DNA of 64,000 nt, taken from positions 2,544,754 through 2,608,753 of the forward strand of contig NZ_UOOB01000001.1 in NCBI RefSeq assembly GCF_900564145.1, in the 5' to 3' direction. Origin of the DNA: Comamonas sp. lk (GTDB lineage: Bacteria; Pseudomonadota; Gammaproteobacteria; Burkholderiales; Burkholderiaceae_C). Position 1 is the first letter of the stretch; every line of letters starts with the position of its first letter. The notes below the pieces were generated by a model. It was given only the letters and a program-made list of their open reading frames with translations. It did not search any database and had not been told where the DNA came from. A program made the position numbers and the translations under genes. Below, piece after piece: positions 1-8,975 of this stretch.

Positions 1-2
1 TG

Positions 3-311
3 CAAACCTTGCAGCGGGGTGACGTGATCGAAGGGTTTGGCAGAGCATTTTTGCGACAATGGCTGATAGAAAGCCGCACGGGCGACAAGCGCCTGCGCGC
101 CGGCATGCCCACTGATTGGAAGTTTGGGGGCAAGACCGGCTCGGGCGAGAACGGCACAGCCTGCGACAACCTGGTGGTCTGGCCCACGCCCCAGTCCTCG
201 CCGATTCTGGTGACGGCGTATCTGACGGGCAGCAAACTGGACGGCCCCGGGCGCGATGCCGTGCTGGCCAAGGCCGGGGAGGCGGTCAAGCGCTGGTATT
301 ACGCCATCTGA
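3..311 (+). CDS. Class A beta-lactamase, C-terminal part (5' end outside window)
   Basis: The reading frame is open from the first bases, so only about the last 100 residues are present. The segment RTGDKRLRAGMPTDWKFGGK followed by TGSGENGTACD carries the KTG triad of serine beta-lactamases (box VII), and the preceding GDKRLRAG is typical of class A enzymes. These periplasmic enzymes hydrolyse beta-lactams. The catalytic Ser-x-x-Lys and SDN motifs lie upstream of the window and cannot be checked, so activity and subclass are unknown. A strong hairpin terminator follows 14 nt after the stop. Confidence 0.85.
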   Translation, partial: QTLQRGDVIEGFGRAFLRQWLIESRTGDKRLRAGMPTDWKFGGKTGSGENGTACDNLVVWPTPQSSPILVTAYLTGSKLDGPGRDAVLAKAGEAVKRWYYAI

Positions 312-325
312 CGGTGAGCTGGCGC

Positions 326-363
326 AGCAACAAATCCCGGCAAGCCCGGGATTTGTTGCTTTT
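326..363. terminator. Intrinsic terminator after the beta-lactamase gene
   Basis: A perfect 15-bp inverted repeat (326-340 pairing with 346-360, 5-nt loop) is followed by a T run. It lies between two convergent genes and could serve both. Confidence 0.85.
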
Positions 364-389
364 GAAGCGCGTTCAAGGCCCCTGGGTTT

Positions 390-713
390 TCAGTTGTCCA
401 TATCCTTGCGCTGCACCGGCGGCTGCTGTGCATTTCTGCGGCTGGCGCCGGCGCGGCCGGCCTTGCTCCAGTCATAGGCGTGGCCGTCGGGCGTCTGGCC
501 GTTCTCCACAGCTGCCACGCCTATGGGACCCACCATGGCGCGCAGCTCTGACGAGATGGTGACGTGGGCGTTGCGCGTGTCGCCGCGCAGCAGCTGGCAT
601 TGTTTCAAGGCTTCGCTCATCTGGGCGTCGCTGAACGGCTGGCACAGGGCCTGCCATGCAGGCTCGGCTCCTTCGGGGCTGCTGTTGTGCAGGTAGTAGA
701 CGACGATGCTCAT
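390..713 (-). CDS. Hypothetical protein, 107 aa
   Basis: I do not recognise a named domain. The start was set at the ATG giving MSIVVYYLHN, not the longer upstream reading, because the upstream extension runs back into the end of nrdJ. The protein is soluble, has no signal peptide or membrane segment, contains two cysteines in the first half and ends in a basic, glutamine-rich tail (RRNAQQPPVQRKD). It lies 71 nt downstream of nrdJ on the same strand, so co-transcription is possible. The conserved-looking core is the segment VTISSELRAMVGPIGVAAVE. It resembles small hypothetical proteins of the Comamonadaceae from memory, without a known role. Confidence 0.6.
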   Translation of the reverse strand: MSIVVYYLHNSSPEGAEPAWQALCQPFSDAQMSEALKQCQLLRGDTRNAHVTISSELRAMVGPIGVAAVENGQTPDGHAYDWSKAGRAGASRRNAQQPPVQRKDMDN

Positions 714-784
714 GGCCGGTTGGGTAGAAATTGCATACCGCAGTTGTACCTCAGTCCAGAGCCGTTCATGCAGACCGCAGTGCT

Positions 785-3172
785 TTAACCGCAGGCTCCG
801 ATATGGCCGCAGGCCGTGCAAAAAGAGCAGCCGTCCTTCTTGATCACCGCATGGGCGCCGCATTCCGGGCATTTGCCGCCCATAAGGGGTGAATTGGAGG
901 GGGCAGGCGTGGCAGCCGTGCTGGGCGCAGGCTGCGGCTGGCCGCGGTTGGCGATGATGCTTTGAATGGCATAGGCCAGCAGCGCCACCTCGCTGTCATG
1001 CCACAGCGGGATGCGGCTGCCGTCTTCGCGTGTCTTATGGCCGTAGCGCACTGGGCCTCTATCCCAGGCGACCTTGCGCAGATCGGCCAGAGCCTTGTCC
1101 AGAAAGCCGCCGCGTGCGGCCAGGCTCAGACTGCGCATGGTGGCGGTAATCCACTGCTGGCTTTCTCCGGTCTGGCCCACGGGCATGAAAAATTCGATGG
1201 GGCGCTCCACGCCGTCTATGACCACAAAGCTCACCACCAGATACAGGCGGCGGGCACCGTCGTGGGTGAAGTACTCGATCTTGTCCACCACGGCGTTCAG
1301 CGGTCCTTCAGGGCGGCGTTCGATGACGGCGTTCATTCCTGAATTGATAGCTGGTGGTGCATTATCCGATTGGGCTGGGACTTGATTCTTATCAGGTTCC
1401 GGGGCCAGAGCCAGCACGGCGCCCAGCGTATCGTTGGGCCGGTAGGTGGCGCAGCCTTTGAGACCGGCCTCCCAGCACTCCATATACAGGTGCTTGAAAT
1501 CTTCGAATGGGTAGTCGGCCGGGATATTGACGGTCTTGGAGATCGAGGTGTCTATAAACGGCTGCACCGTGCGCATCATGGCCACATGCTCGCTGGCACT
1601 GAGCTCCAATGCGCTCACAAAATAATCGGGTAGCGGCGCGTCTTCGCCATGCAGGGCTTTGTAGAGGCGGTAGGCATGGTCTTGCACGCTATAGAACTGC
1701 TCGCCGCCATCGGCAGTGCGCTTTTTGCGGGTGTAAGTCCAGGAAAACGGCGGCTCTATGCCATTGGAGGCATTGTCGGCAAAGGCCAGCGAGACCGTGC
1801 CTGTGGGCGCAATCGACAGCAGATGGCTGTTGCGCAGGCCGTGCTTTTTGATGGCGGAGCGCAGCTCTTTGGGCAGGCGCTTGGCAAAACCGCTTTTGAG
1901 GTATTGCTTGGCGTTGAACAGCGGAAACACGCCTTTTTCCTGCGCTAGCTCCACCGAGGCGGCATAGGCGGCATCGCGCAAGGTGCGGGCAATGGCTTCG
2001 GCCTGGGCCAGGCCCTCGGCGCTGGCGTAATGCAGGCCCAGCAGAATCAGCGCATCGCCCAGTCCGGTAAAACCCACGCCGATGCGCCGCTTTTGCTGGG
2101 CTTCGCGCTGCTGCTCGGGCAGAGGCCAGACGGTGGCGTCTAGCACGTTGTCCAGCATGCGCACCTGAACGGCTACGGCGGCGGCAAAGCCCTCCAGATC
2201 GAAACAGGCCTGGCTGGTGAACGGCTCCCGCACAAAGCGGGTGAGTATGACCGGCCCCAGATCGCAGCAGCCATAAGGCGGAAGCGGCTGTTCGCCGCAG
2301 GGGTTGGTTGCCGAAATCTGCTCGGCATACCAAAGGTTGTTGTCCTGGTTGATATTGTCCAGAAACAGAATGCCGGGTTCGGCAAAGTCATAGGCCGAAC
2401 GCATGATGGCATCCCACAGCTGGCGGGCCGGCAGGCTTTGGTACACCCACACACTTTCTTTGCCGGCTTCCCTGAGGTGCGCGCCCGCCTGAATCTGCAC
2501 CTGGCTAGGCATGGCGACATGTACCAGATCCCAGGACGCATCTGCCTTGACGGCTTGCATGAAGGCGCTGCTGACTCCCACCGAAACATTGAAATTGTTC
2601 CAACGCCCCTTGACACGCTTGGCGGTGATGAATTCATGCACATCGGGGTGGTCAATGCGCAGGACTCCCATTTGCGCCCCGCGTCGGGCGCCTGCGGATT
2701 CCACCGTGGTGCAGGAGGCATCGAACACATCGATAAAAGAGCAGGGGCCGGAGGCCAGGGAGTTCGTGCCCCGCACCAGTGCACCGCGCGGGCGCAGGTT
2801 GGAAAAATCGTAGCCCACGCCGCCGCCCCGGCGCATGGTCTCTGCCGCCTGAGAGAGGGCGGTGTAAATGCCGGGGTTGCCCTGGGCATCAAAACCATTG
2901 GTGGCATCGGCCACCGGTTGCACAAAGCAGTTGATCAGCGTGGCCTTGGTATCGAGGCCGGCTGCGGCCATGATGCGACCCGCGCCAATGGCGCCACGTG
3001 CCAGATTGGCGGCAAACTGCTGCTCCCAGTGGGCCTGCAACTCGGGCGCTTCCACCGCCGCCAGGGCCTTGGCCACGCGGGCAAACAGTTCTTGCTCTGA
3101 CTGCTCACCTGCAGCCAGATATTTTTCGGCCAGCACATCCTGGCTGATGGCCTGGGGAGGGAGGGATTTCAT
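785..3172 (-). CDS. nrdJ: Adenosylcobalamin-dependent (class II) ribonucleoside-diphosphate reductase
   Basis: This cytoplasmic enzyme reduces ribonucleotides to deoxyribonucleotides using vitamin B12 and needs no oxygen. The 795-aa protein has the class II hallmarks: GGGVGYDFSNLRPRG at about residues 116-130, the active-site segment NPCGEQPLPPYGCCDLG near 290-305, and a C-terminal cysteine-rich tail (CPECG ... CSFCTACGHIGACG, about 768-795) that in NrdJ proteins serves dithiol exchange. Residues about 590-612, between the catalytic barrel and the C-terminal domain, form a low-complexity linker whose DNA resembles the dispersed repeat found elsewhere in the window. No cobalamin riboswitch is visible in the 107-nt upstream gap. 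msrB lies upstream on the same strand. Confidence 0.95.
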   Translation of the reverse strand: MKSLPPQAISQDVLAEKYLAAGEQSEQELFARVAKALAAVEAPELQAHWEQQFAANLARGAIGAGRIMAAAGLDTKATLINCFVQPVADATNGFDAQGNPGIYTALSQAAETMRRGGGVGYDFSNLRPRGALVRGTNSLASGPCSFIDVFDASCTTVESAGARRGAQMGVLRIDHPDVHEFITAKRVKGRWNNFNVSVGVSSAFMQAVKADASWDLVHVAMPSQVQIQAGAHLREAGKESVWVYQSLPARQLWDAIMRSAYDFAEPGILFLDNINQDNNLWYAEQISATNPCGEQPLPPYGCCDLGPVILTRFVREPFTSQACFDLEGFAAAVAVQVRMLDNVLDATVWPLPEQQREAQQKRRIGVGFTGLGDALILLGLHYASAEGLAQAEAIARTLRDAAYAASVELAQEKGVFPLFNAKQYLKSGFAKRLPKELRSAIKKHGLRNSHLLSIAPTGTVSLAFADNASNGIEPPFSWTYTRKKRTADGGEQFYSVQDHAYRLYKALHGEDAPLPDYFVSALELSASEHVAMMRTVQPFIDTSISKTVNIPADYPFEDFKHLYMECWEAGLKGCATYRPNDTLGAVLALAPEPDKNQVPAQSDNAPPAINSGMNAVIERRPEGPLNAVVDKIEYFTHDGARRLYLVVSFVVIDGVERPIEFFMPVGQTGESQQWITATMRSLSLAARGGFLDKALADLRKVAWDRGPVRYGHKTREDGSRIPLWHDSEVALLAYAIQSIIANRGQPQPAPSTAATPAPSNSPLMGGKCPECGAHAVIKKDGCSFCTACGHIGACG
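1339..1397. repeat. Dispersed-repeat-like segment inside nrdJ
   Basis: The stretch contains ATTGATAGCTGGTGGTGC and a nearby TTGATTCTTATCAG, matching the core of the intergenic element described at 8925, 24718 and 30262. It is in frame and encodes a Gln/Asn/Pro/Ala-rich linker. Confidence 0.45.
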
Positions 3173-3279
3173 GGCGTATCACTTGCTTGAGTCGGATACG
3201 CCTTTGTACCCAGTTGGTACAAAAAAGCTGTGACGCAGCGCAACAAACGCCCTGTGCTTATTTCCTGGTGAATGGTCAC

Positions 3280-3771
3280 TCAGGCTGGCGTTGGCGCAAA
3301 GCTGAGCGACAGACCGTTCATGCAGTAGCGCAGTCCTGTCGGGGGCGGTCCGTCGTCGAAGACGTGACCTAGGTGACCACCGCAGCGCCGGCAGTGAGCT
3401 TCGGTACGCACCATGCCAAAGCTTCGGTCCTGGCGGGTGGCCACCGCCTTGTCCAAGGGCTTCCAGAAGCTGGGCCAGCCGGTGCCGCTATCGAATTTGG
3501 TAGTAGATGCGAACAGCGGCAGCGCACAGGCCGCGCAGGAGAAGGTCCCCGAGCGATGCTCCTTGTTCAGCGGGCTGCTGCCAGCAGGCTCCGTGCCCTC
3601 TTGTCGCAGCACGGCATATTGCTGCGGGCTGAGCCGGGCCCGCCATTGCGCATCGGTGTAGCTGACCTCGAAGGTCTCGGTCGCTGCGGTGGCGCGGAGT
3701 TGGAAAACTCCGGCATAGAGCGCAGCAGCAGAACTTGCTGCGCCCAGGATCAGGTGGCGTCGGGTTGTCAT
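3280..3771 (-). CDS. msrB: Peptide-methionine (R)-S-oxide reductase, Tat-type export signal
   Basis: MsrB reduces methionine-R-sulfoxide in proteins. The 163-aa protein has the catalytic motif RYCMNGLSLSF near the C terminus, the HLGHVFDDGP segment, and two CxxC pairs (CAAC and CRRC) that bind structural zinc in this family. The first 29 residues begin MTTRRHLILGAASSAAAL, a twin-arginine-like signal with a hydrophobic stretch and an ALA-type end, so the enzyme is probably periplasmic and repairs oxidised envelope proteins. Known MsrBs of about 130 aa lack this extension. It is separated from nrdJ by 107 nt on the same strand. Confidence 0.9.
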   Translation of the reverse strand: MTTRRHLILGAASSAAALYAGVFQLRATAATETFEVSYTDAQWRARLSPQQYAVLRQEGTEPAGSSPLNKEHRSGTFSCAACALPLFASTTKFDSGTGWPSFWKPLDKAVATRQDRSFGMVRTEAHCRRCGGHLGHVFDDGPPPTGLRYCMNGLSLSFAPTPA

Positions 3772-3996
3772 GGCATAGGCTTTCTGGAGTCAACGCCAAT
3801 CAGCTTACAAAGGCACGATCTCGAAGTCCTCACGCAAAGTTAAAAGATTCGTGATAACTGCCGGCTTTTGGTTTGTGCACTATTTGAAATAAATAATAGT
3901 CGATGGTGTTCTGGAGATATTCGAGCAGAGCTAGAGCTTCGATGTCGATTGCATCGACCGGTGAATCCACAGTTCTTTCATACGGTTTACTCGGGT

Positions 3997-5361
3997 TTAT
4001 AGAATGCTAAACGGCATTTCTGCTTGCAGTCGAAGTTGATTCATATTCGACTCACCTTGCGCTTTATTCGTGCGGTGCACGCCATAGCGCAGTTGCAAAG
4101 ACAGATGCTTCGCAGTTCCATGCTGTACGGTGTATCGAAGCTGAATATCTCGCTCCCAGTGTTTGCCGTTGACTCCTGAATAGCCGAGGTAGTTGGCATA
4201 CACGATGTTGAGATGGCTGTTGTCGATGCCGGATCCCCGGGTGTAGGCTAGGCCCAGGCTAAGTCCAGGGGTTGCGATGGTTGAGAGGTCTGCGTCGTAC
4301 TTGAGCTGCCAAGAAGCTTCGCCCGGACCATTAAAATCGGACAGTTGCATTGCGTTTCCCAACCAGATGGAGCCTCGATTCACATAGTCAAACGGATTAT
4401 TTCCGTTGACTTTCTGGTAGCCGATTCCGAATTTGTGAGCGCCTATGCCGTAGGTGCTCATCAGACTCCAGGTTGTGGTGTCGATCTCGCCAGATTTTGC
4501 TTTACCTGTATCGGTGCTGCGATAGAGATTCAGATTGAACGACAGCGAACGCTTATCTGAAAGAGGAAGCTTGTAGAAACTTCCCAAATACGCGGTGTTC
4601 CAGTTATCCGCGTATTTCCCGTAATAGCTGCTAAGCGTCAGATGGGTGACGGGGGTAGCCCACGCCCCACCGATAAAACTGAATGCTCCACTGGTCGCGC
4701 CTGAGTAATTAGCCAGCAAGTCAGCGCCGTTCTTGCGCGCATTGCGATCGGCCCAGCCAGTAAAGCGCCCAGCTTGTAGCGTTAGTGTAGGGATGTCTCT
4801 GCTGATGACTTGCCAGCCTCGATTGCTCTCCGGCAGCAAGCGAGTATCGGATGAACTGAAAATCGGCGTCTTGGTTCGCATCTCGCCCAGTTTCAGTTCC
4901 GTGGATGAGATCCGAATTTTTAGCGCAGCACCGGCGCGTCCAAAGCTATCGGTAACCTCTTGTCCATCCTTGGCCACATAGCGTGGTGTGACACGCGCGT
5001 GGTTCGCTTCAGTGCCCAGATTCGCGGCTCCATAGGCGTGAGCATCCAGTCCCAGACCAAAGAGTCCGCGGGTATAGCCGGATTCATAGGTGAGCATCAG
5101 ACCGTATGCCGACTCGCGAGAAAGTGTTTGGCCTCTCTGTCCACTGACTGCACGAAAACGACTTCCTTTTTGATAGTCGAGCTGTTCAAAGAGCATGCGG
5201 TTTTGCATGTGGAATGCGCTGCCTTGGACAAAGCCCTTAGCCTCTTCCTGTGTCGCAGCGAAAGCCGTGCTACTCACCAAGAACAACGAAGTAGCTGCGG
5301 CTAGGACGAAGGTGATGATGTGGGGAGTCACGATAGATTTTTCAGAAAAGGCCATGCGCAT
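3997..5361 (-). CDS. OprD-family outer-membrane porin
   Basis: The 454-aa protein begins with a signal peptide (basic start, hydrophobic IITFVLAAATSLFLVSS, cleavage near AFA). It continues with the OprD pattern: a short helix-like GFVQGSAFHMQNRMLFEQ start, then many alternating aromatic/glycine beta strands (SLGLAYTRGSG, LQLRYGVHRTN). OprD porins form 18-strand channels for small, often carboxylated, nutrients; substrate cannot be read here. It is transcribed divergently from the membrane acyltransferase-like gene at 5487, with a 125-nt shared control region. The extreme C terminus (EMPFSIL) is slightly unusual, since many porins end in an aromatic residue. Confidence 0.85.
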   Translation of the reverse strand: MRMAFSEKSIVTPHIITFVLAAATSLFLVSSTAFAATQEEAKGFVQGSAFHMQNRMLFEQLDYQKGSRFRAVSGQRGQTLSRESAYGLMLTYESGYTRGLFGLGLDAHAYGAANLGTEANHARVTPRYVAKDGQEVTDSFGRAGAALKIRISSTELKLGEMRTKTPIFSSSDTRLLPESNRGWQVISRDIPTLTLQAGRFTGWADRNARKNGADLLANYSGATSGAFSFIGGAWATPVTHLTLSSYYGKYADNWNTAYLGSFYKLPLSDKRSLSFNLNLYRSTDTGKAKSGEIDTTTWSLMSTYGIGAHKFGIGYQKVNGNNPFDYVNRGSIWLGNAMQLSDFNGPGEASWQLKYDADLSTIATPGLSLGLAYTRGSGIDNSHLNIVYANYLGYSGVNGKHWERDIQLRYTVQHGTAKHLSLQLRYGVHRTNKAQGESNMNQLRLQAEMPFSIL

Positions 5362-5443
5362 GTGCTTCTATGCTTTTGAGCAGATAGGCCGTTTGCTAGA
5401 GATGGATGGCGTTCAAAGCACGCCGGATGCAGGTAAACAAAGA

Positions 5444-5474
5444 ATTGATATGATAGTGATAATTCAATATCAAT
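5444..5474. promoter_or_regulatory. AT-rich palindrome in the porin / DUF1624 divergent promoter
   Basis: ATTGATAT (5444-5451) is mirrored by ATATCAAT (5467-5474) with TGATAGTGATAATTC between. It sits just before the ribosome-binding site of the plus-strand gene. It has some likeness to a Fur box, but the match is imperfect. Confidence 0.3.
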
Positions 5475-5486
5475 AGGGAAAGTAGT

Positions 5487-6656
5487 TTGTTATCCTCTCC
5501 GTCTTCGCTAGCGAGTGCTGGCCGCCTGCAATCGGTCGATGCGCTGCGCGGTCTCGTCATGCTGTTCATGCTGCTCGACCATGTCCGTGAAACCTTTTAC
5601 CTGCATCTGCAAGTTCAGGACCCGATGGTGGTCGCTGATACCCCCCCGGGCCTGTTTTTCCCTCGTTTGCTGGCCCATTTATGTGCGCCGGTGTTCGTGT
5701 TCCTGACAGGACTGGGGGCGTACTTATATGCCATCCGCCATGCCGAGACAGGTCAGGCTCGCGCAGCGTCGGGCTTTTTGTGGCGGCGTGGCCTGTTTTT
5801 GGTGCTGCTGGAGGTGACGGTCGTCAACTTCGCCTGGACCTTCCAGTTCCCGCCCGCCAAAGTATTTTTGCAGGTGATCTGGGCGATTGGTCTTTCCATG
5901 CTGGCCCTGTCGGTACTGGTGTGGCTGCCACGCAAGGCCTTGCTGCTGCTGGGCTTCATGCTGGTGGCAGGGCACAACCTGTTCGACAGCCTGCATTTCC
6001 CTGCGGGCCACGTGATGCATGCACCCTGGGCCATCTTGCATGACCGTGGCTGGCTGGAACTGGCAGGAGTGCAACTGCGCACGTCCTATCCGCTGCTTCC
6101 CTGGATTGGCGTGATCGCCTTGGGCTATGGCATCGGTCCGTGGTTTAGCAAAGCGTTCGACACGGCACAGCGCAGACGCTATTTGCTCATTGCAGGCGCA
6201 AGCTGCCTGCTGGGCTTTGCGGTGCTACGCACGCTCAACTTGTATGGCGATGCACCTTGGTTCACCGGTGCGAACACGCTGCAGACAGTGATGTCCTGGT
6301 TCAACGTCACCAAGTATCCGCCGTCCCTATTGTTCCTGCTGTTGACGCTCGGTATCGGTTTGCTGCTGCTGTGCGCATTCGAGAACGCCGCAATTGGCAA
6401 CTGGCTGAAGCCTCTGGCCACGTTGGGAGCTGCACCCATGTTCTTTTATGTGCTGCATCTGTACGTGCTCAAGTTCATGTACTTGGCGGCAGTGACGATC
6501 TGGGGTGTCAACCAGGGGCAATTGTTTGGGCTCAGTAGTTTGTCGTGGCTGTGGGTGATCTCGGCGCTGCTGGCCGTGGCCTTGTATCCCGCAGTGCGCA
6601 GGTTTGCCGCCCTCAAACAGCGTCGGCGTGACATCACTTGGCTCAAGTACCTGTAG
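5487..6656 (+). CDS. DUF1624 / heparan-alpha-glucosaminide acetyltransferase-like membrane protein
   Basis: The 389-aa protein starts with RLQSVDALRGLVMLFMLLDH, the typical opening of DUF1624/YeiB-type membrane acyltransferase-like proteins (DALRG then a conserved D-H pair). About ten hydrophobic segments follow, with charged loops such as FTGANTLQTVMSWFNVTKYPPS, a conserved signature of this family. Members are thought to transfer acyl groups across the inner membrane, but the bacterial substrate is generally unknown. The start is TTG, chosen because an AGGGAAAG ribosome-binding site precedes it by about 6 nt and no in-frame ATG exists before the first membrane segment. A Fur-family gene follows 69 nt later on the same strand. 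Confidence 0.85.
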   Translation: MLSSPSSLASAGRLQSVDALRGLVMLFMLLDHVRETFYLHLQVQDPMVVADTPPGLFFPRLLAHLCAPVFVFLTGLGAYLYAIRHAETGQARAASGFLWRRGLFLVLLEVTVVNFAWTFQFPPAKVFLQVIWAIGLSMLALSVLVWLPRKALLLLGFMLVAGHNLFDSLHFPAGHVMHAPWAILHDRGWLELAGVQLRTSYPLLPWIGVIALGYGIGPWFSKAFDTAQRRRYLLIAGASCLLGFAVLRTLNLYGDAPWFTGANTLQTVMSWFNVTKYPPSLLFLLLTLGIGLLLLCAFENAAIGNWLKPLATLGAAPMFFYVLHLYVLKFMYLAAVTIWGVNQGQLFGLSSLSWLWVISALLAVALYPAVRRFAALKQRRRDITWLKYL

Positions 6657-6725
6657 ATGCTGGTCAAAGAGCGAGTCACGGCACAATATTGCCTCCTGCC
6701 GCTTCCATGACATAGCCTCGCCACG

Positions 6726-7109
6726 ATGAATTCCTCCATGCAACGATCCACGAAGCAGCGCGCGGCCATTGAGCAGGCCATGACAAAGGCCGAAAGGCCG
6801 CTGACTCCACAAGAAGTACTGGAGTTGGCGCAAGCAACGTTACCTGGGCTGGGAATTGCGACCGTGTACCGGGCGCTCAAAGCGATGGCTGAAGAGGGTT
6901 TGCTGCATGAGGTTCACTTGCCGGAGCGCACACCCATGTATGAAGTGGCGCACCACGGCCATCACCATCATTTCCAGTGCACGGTTTGCCAGCGGGTGTT
7001 CGATGTGCATGCCTGTCCCGGAAACTTAGCCGGTTTGGCACCTCCCGGCTTTTTGGTTGATAGCCATGAAATTACGCTTTATGGCCGCTGCAGCGATTGT
7101 GCCGCGTGA
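6726..7109 (+). CDS. Fur-family transcriptional regulator
   Basis: The 127-aa protein has the two-part Fur architecture: an N-terminal winged helix (STKQRAAIEQAMTKAERPLTPQEVLELA ... GIATVYRALKAMAEEGLL, where TVYRAL is the recognition helix signature) and a C-terminal metal-binding dimerisation domain with HHGHHHHFQCTVCQ and a final CSDC pair. The two CxxC pairs are those that hold structural zinc in Zur/PerR/Fur proteins. It lacks the longer C-terminal tail of classical Fur, so Zur-like or a Comamonadaceae-specific paralogue is possible. The effector metal cannot be assigned. It is followed by a long bidirectional terminator shared with argA. Confidence 0.88.
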   Translation: MNSSMQRSTKQRAAIEQAMTKAERPLTPQEVLELAQATLPGLGIATVYRALKAMAEEGLLHEVHLPERTPMYEVAHHGHHHHFQCTVCQRVFDVHACPGNLAGLAPPGFLVDSHEITLYGRCSDCAA

Positions 7110-7281
7110 GCTCACTTTCAACTGTCCAGGGCGTGTTTGCCGCACCAGTGTTTGAACGATAGACAGGAGACTCGATCATCGCCGGTTCTGCGCTATGGCA
7201 GCCGTTCACAGGCAGACCTAGATAGCCTGCAGCGGGCACGCTCCGTGTCAGTCAAGCAACGTCAGAAGCTTGATTCCATAA

Positions 7282-7328
7282 AAAAATAGCTGCCAGCGCT
7301 TATGCATCAAGCGCTGGCAGCTATTTTT
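7282..7328. terminator. Bidirectional terminator made from the dispersed repeat
   Basis: A perfect 20-bp inverted repeat (7282-7301 with 7309-7328, loop ATGCATC) has A and T runs at its two ends. It lies between the convergent fur-like gene and argA. The sequence (TAGCTGCCAGCGCTT) is the same core as the dispersed repeats. Confidence 0.88.
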
Positions 7329-7342
7329 ATGTCGGTTGGTGC

Positions 7343-8689
7343 TTACAGCTTCTTGACCAGCACCTGGCTTTTACGGCTTTTGTTGTATTTGGCTTTGCGG
7401 GCTTCGGGCAGCCATTCGGGGTCCACGGGCTGAAAGCCGCGCTTGATGAACCAGTGCATGGTGCGGGTGGTCAGCACAAACAGGGTGTCGCAGCCCTGGG
7501 CGCGGGCGCGCTGCTCTATGCGCTTGAGCAGCTTTTCGCCATCGCCCGTGCCCTGGCTCTTGGGCGAGACGGTGACCGCTGCCATCTCGGCCGTTCGGGC
7601 TTCGGGGTAGGGGTGCAGGGCTGCGCAGCCGAAGATCACGCCGTCGTGCTCGATGACGGTGTAGCTGGCGATGTCGCGTTCAATCTCGGTGCGGTCGCGC
7701 TTGACCAGGGTGCCGTCGTTCTCGAACGGTTCGATCAGCTGGATGATGCCGCCCACATCGTCAATCGTGGCCTCGCGCAGCTCTTCGAGCTTTTCGTCGA
7801 TGACCATGGTGCCGATGCCGTCGTGCACATAGATTTCCAGCAGCAGTGCGCCATCGACCGTAAACGGCAGGATGTGGCTGCGCTCCACGCCATGCTCGCA
7901 GGCTTGTGCGCAGTGCTGCAGGTAAAAGCCCACGTCGGTGGGGTGCTGGGCCGGTGGCAGCTGGGCCAGCATGCGGCGGGCGGCGTCCAGCGGCAGCTCG
8001 GTGTCTATGGGATTGCTTTCGTCGGCCGGGCCTGTGGGGTCCATGCGGATGCCGGGTACCTCCGACAGAAACAAGAGTTTGTCGGCCTTGAGCTCGATGG
8101 CTACGCGCGTCGCCACTTCTTCCATGCTGAGGTTGAAGGCCTCGCCCGTGGGCGAGAAGCCAAAGGGCGAGACCAGCACCATGGCTTCCGAAGCCAGTGC
8201 GCTGCGAATGCCTTCGACATCCACCTTGCGCACCAGGCCCGAGTGCATGAAGTCCACGCCGTCCACAATGCCCACGGGGCGGGCGGTGAGGAAGTTGCCC
8301 GAGATCACGCGCACGCGGGCTCCGGCCATGGGGGTGTTGGGCAGGCCTTGGCTAAAGGCGGCTTCGATTTCGTAGCGCAGCTGGCCGGCAGCTTCTTGCG
8401 CACAATCGAGGGCGATGGAATCGGTGACCCGCACGCCGTTGTAGTAACGCGGCTCCTGGCCTTTGAGGCGCAGTTGCTCGTTCACCTGAGGCCGGAAGCC
8501 GTGCACCAGCACGATCTTCACGCCCATGGCCTGGATCAGCGCCAGATCCTGAACGATGGAGCTGAGCTTGCCAGCGGCAATGGCTTCACCGGTCAAGCCC
8601 ACCACAAAGGTCTGGTGTCGGAACTTGTGGATGTAGGGGGCCACAGACCGGAACCAGGGGACAAAGGTGAAGTTGAAAACGGTGGACAT
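7343..8689 (-). CDS. argA: Amino-acid N-acetyltransferase (N-acetylglutamate synthase)
   Basis: ArgA makes N-acetylglutamate from glutamate and acetyl-CoA, the first step of arginine synthesis. The 448-aa protein has the classical fused layout: an amino-acid-kinase-like N-terminal domain (FVVGLTGEAIAAGKLSSIV, KIVLVHGFRPQVNEQL) to about residue 295 and a C-terminal GNAT domain (TVSPKSQGTGDGEKLLKRIE, the acetyl-CoA binding loop). It ends in KSRKSQVLVKKL. The start MSTVFNFTFVPWFRSVAPYIH was chosen because this is where ArgA homology begins; an upstream 27-residue extension is unlike the family. In enzymes of this type arginine inhibits through the kinase-like domain. Confidence 0.95.
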   Translation of the reverse strand: MSTVFNFTFVPWFRSVAPYIHKFRHQTFVVGLTGEAIAAGKLSSIVQDLALIQAMGVKIVLVHGFRPQVNEQLRLKGQEPRYYNGVRVTDSIALDCAQEAAGQLRYEIEAAFSQGLPNTPMAGARVRVISGNFLTARPVGIVDGVDFMHSGLVRKVDVEGIRSALASEAMVLVSPFGFSPTGEAFNLSMEEVATRVAIELKADKLLFLSEVPGIRMDPTGPADESNPIDTELPLDAARRMLAQLPPAQHPTDVGFYLQHCAQACEHGVERSHILPFTVDGALLLEIYVHDGIGTMVIDEKLEELREATIDDVGGIIQLIEPFENDGTLVKRDRTEIERDIASYTVIEHDGVIFGCAALHPYPEARTAEMAAVTVSPKSQGTGDGEKLLKRIEQRARAQGCDTLFVLTTRTMHWFIKRGFQPVDPEWLPEARKAKYNKSRKSQVLVKKL

Positions 8690-8924
8690 GGCGGTGGGGA
8701 GAAAACCTCGGAAGTCAGAGTCAAAAGGCCTGCGTTGCCATCGGATGGGGCACGCAAGCCTGCGGCGCAAAGTGTAGCGGCTACTAGCGCGCTCGAGCCG
8801 CTGGCGGCGTGGATTTCTCTACGCAGAATCCGCAGTTTGCGGCGCAAAAACAGGTGTGCTTTCAAAACCATAGCGGCTGGAGCCTGATATGGGCTTGTTT
8901 CAGGTCGAAAACCGCATAAAAACA

Positions 8925-8975
8925 AGATATATCAATCGCAGGCAGCTTTGTATTTGATAGCGCAAGCAAATGCGC
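8925..8975. repeat. Dispersed Comamonadaceae-type repeat, copy near 8.9 kb
   Basis: The 16-mer AGATATATCAATCGCA is identical to the copy at 24718, followed here by GCAGCTTTGTATTTGATAGC. It ends right after the stop of the MFS gene, read on the minus strand, and may act in 3' processing or termination. Confidence 0.6.

Noticed and set aside
3173..3279. Cobalamin riboswitch before nrdJ
   Set aside because: The gap is only 107 nt and no B12-box-like core is visible.
7454..8887. A long plus-strand open frame (477 codons) opposite argA
   Set aside because: It is a GC-bias shadow of argA on the other strand: low-complexity His/Gly/Ala-rich text, no domain, and no ribosome site.
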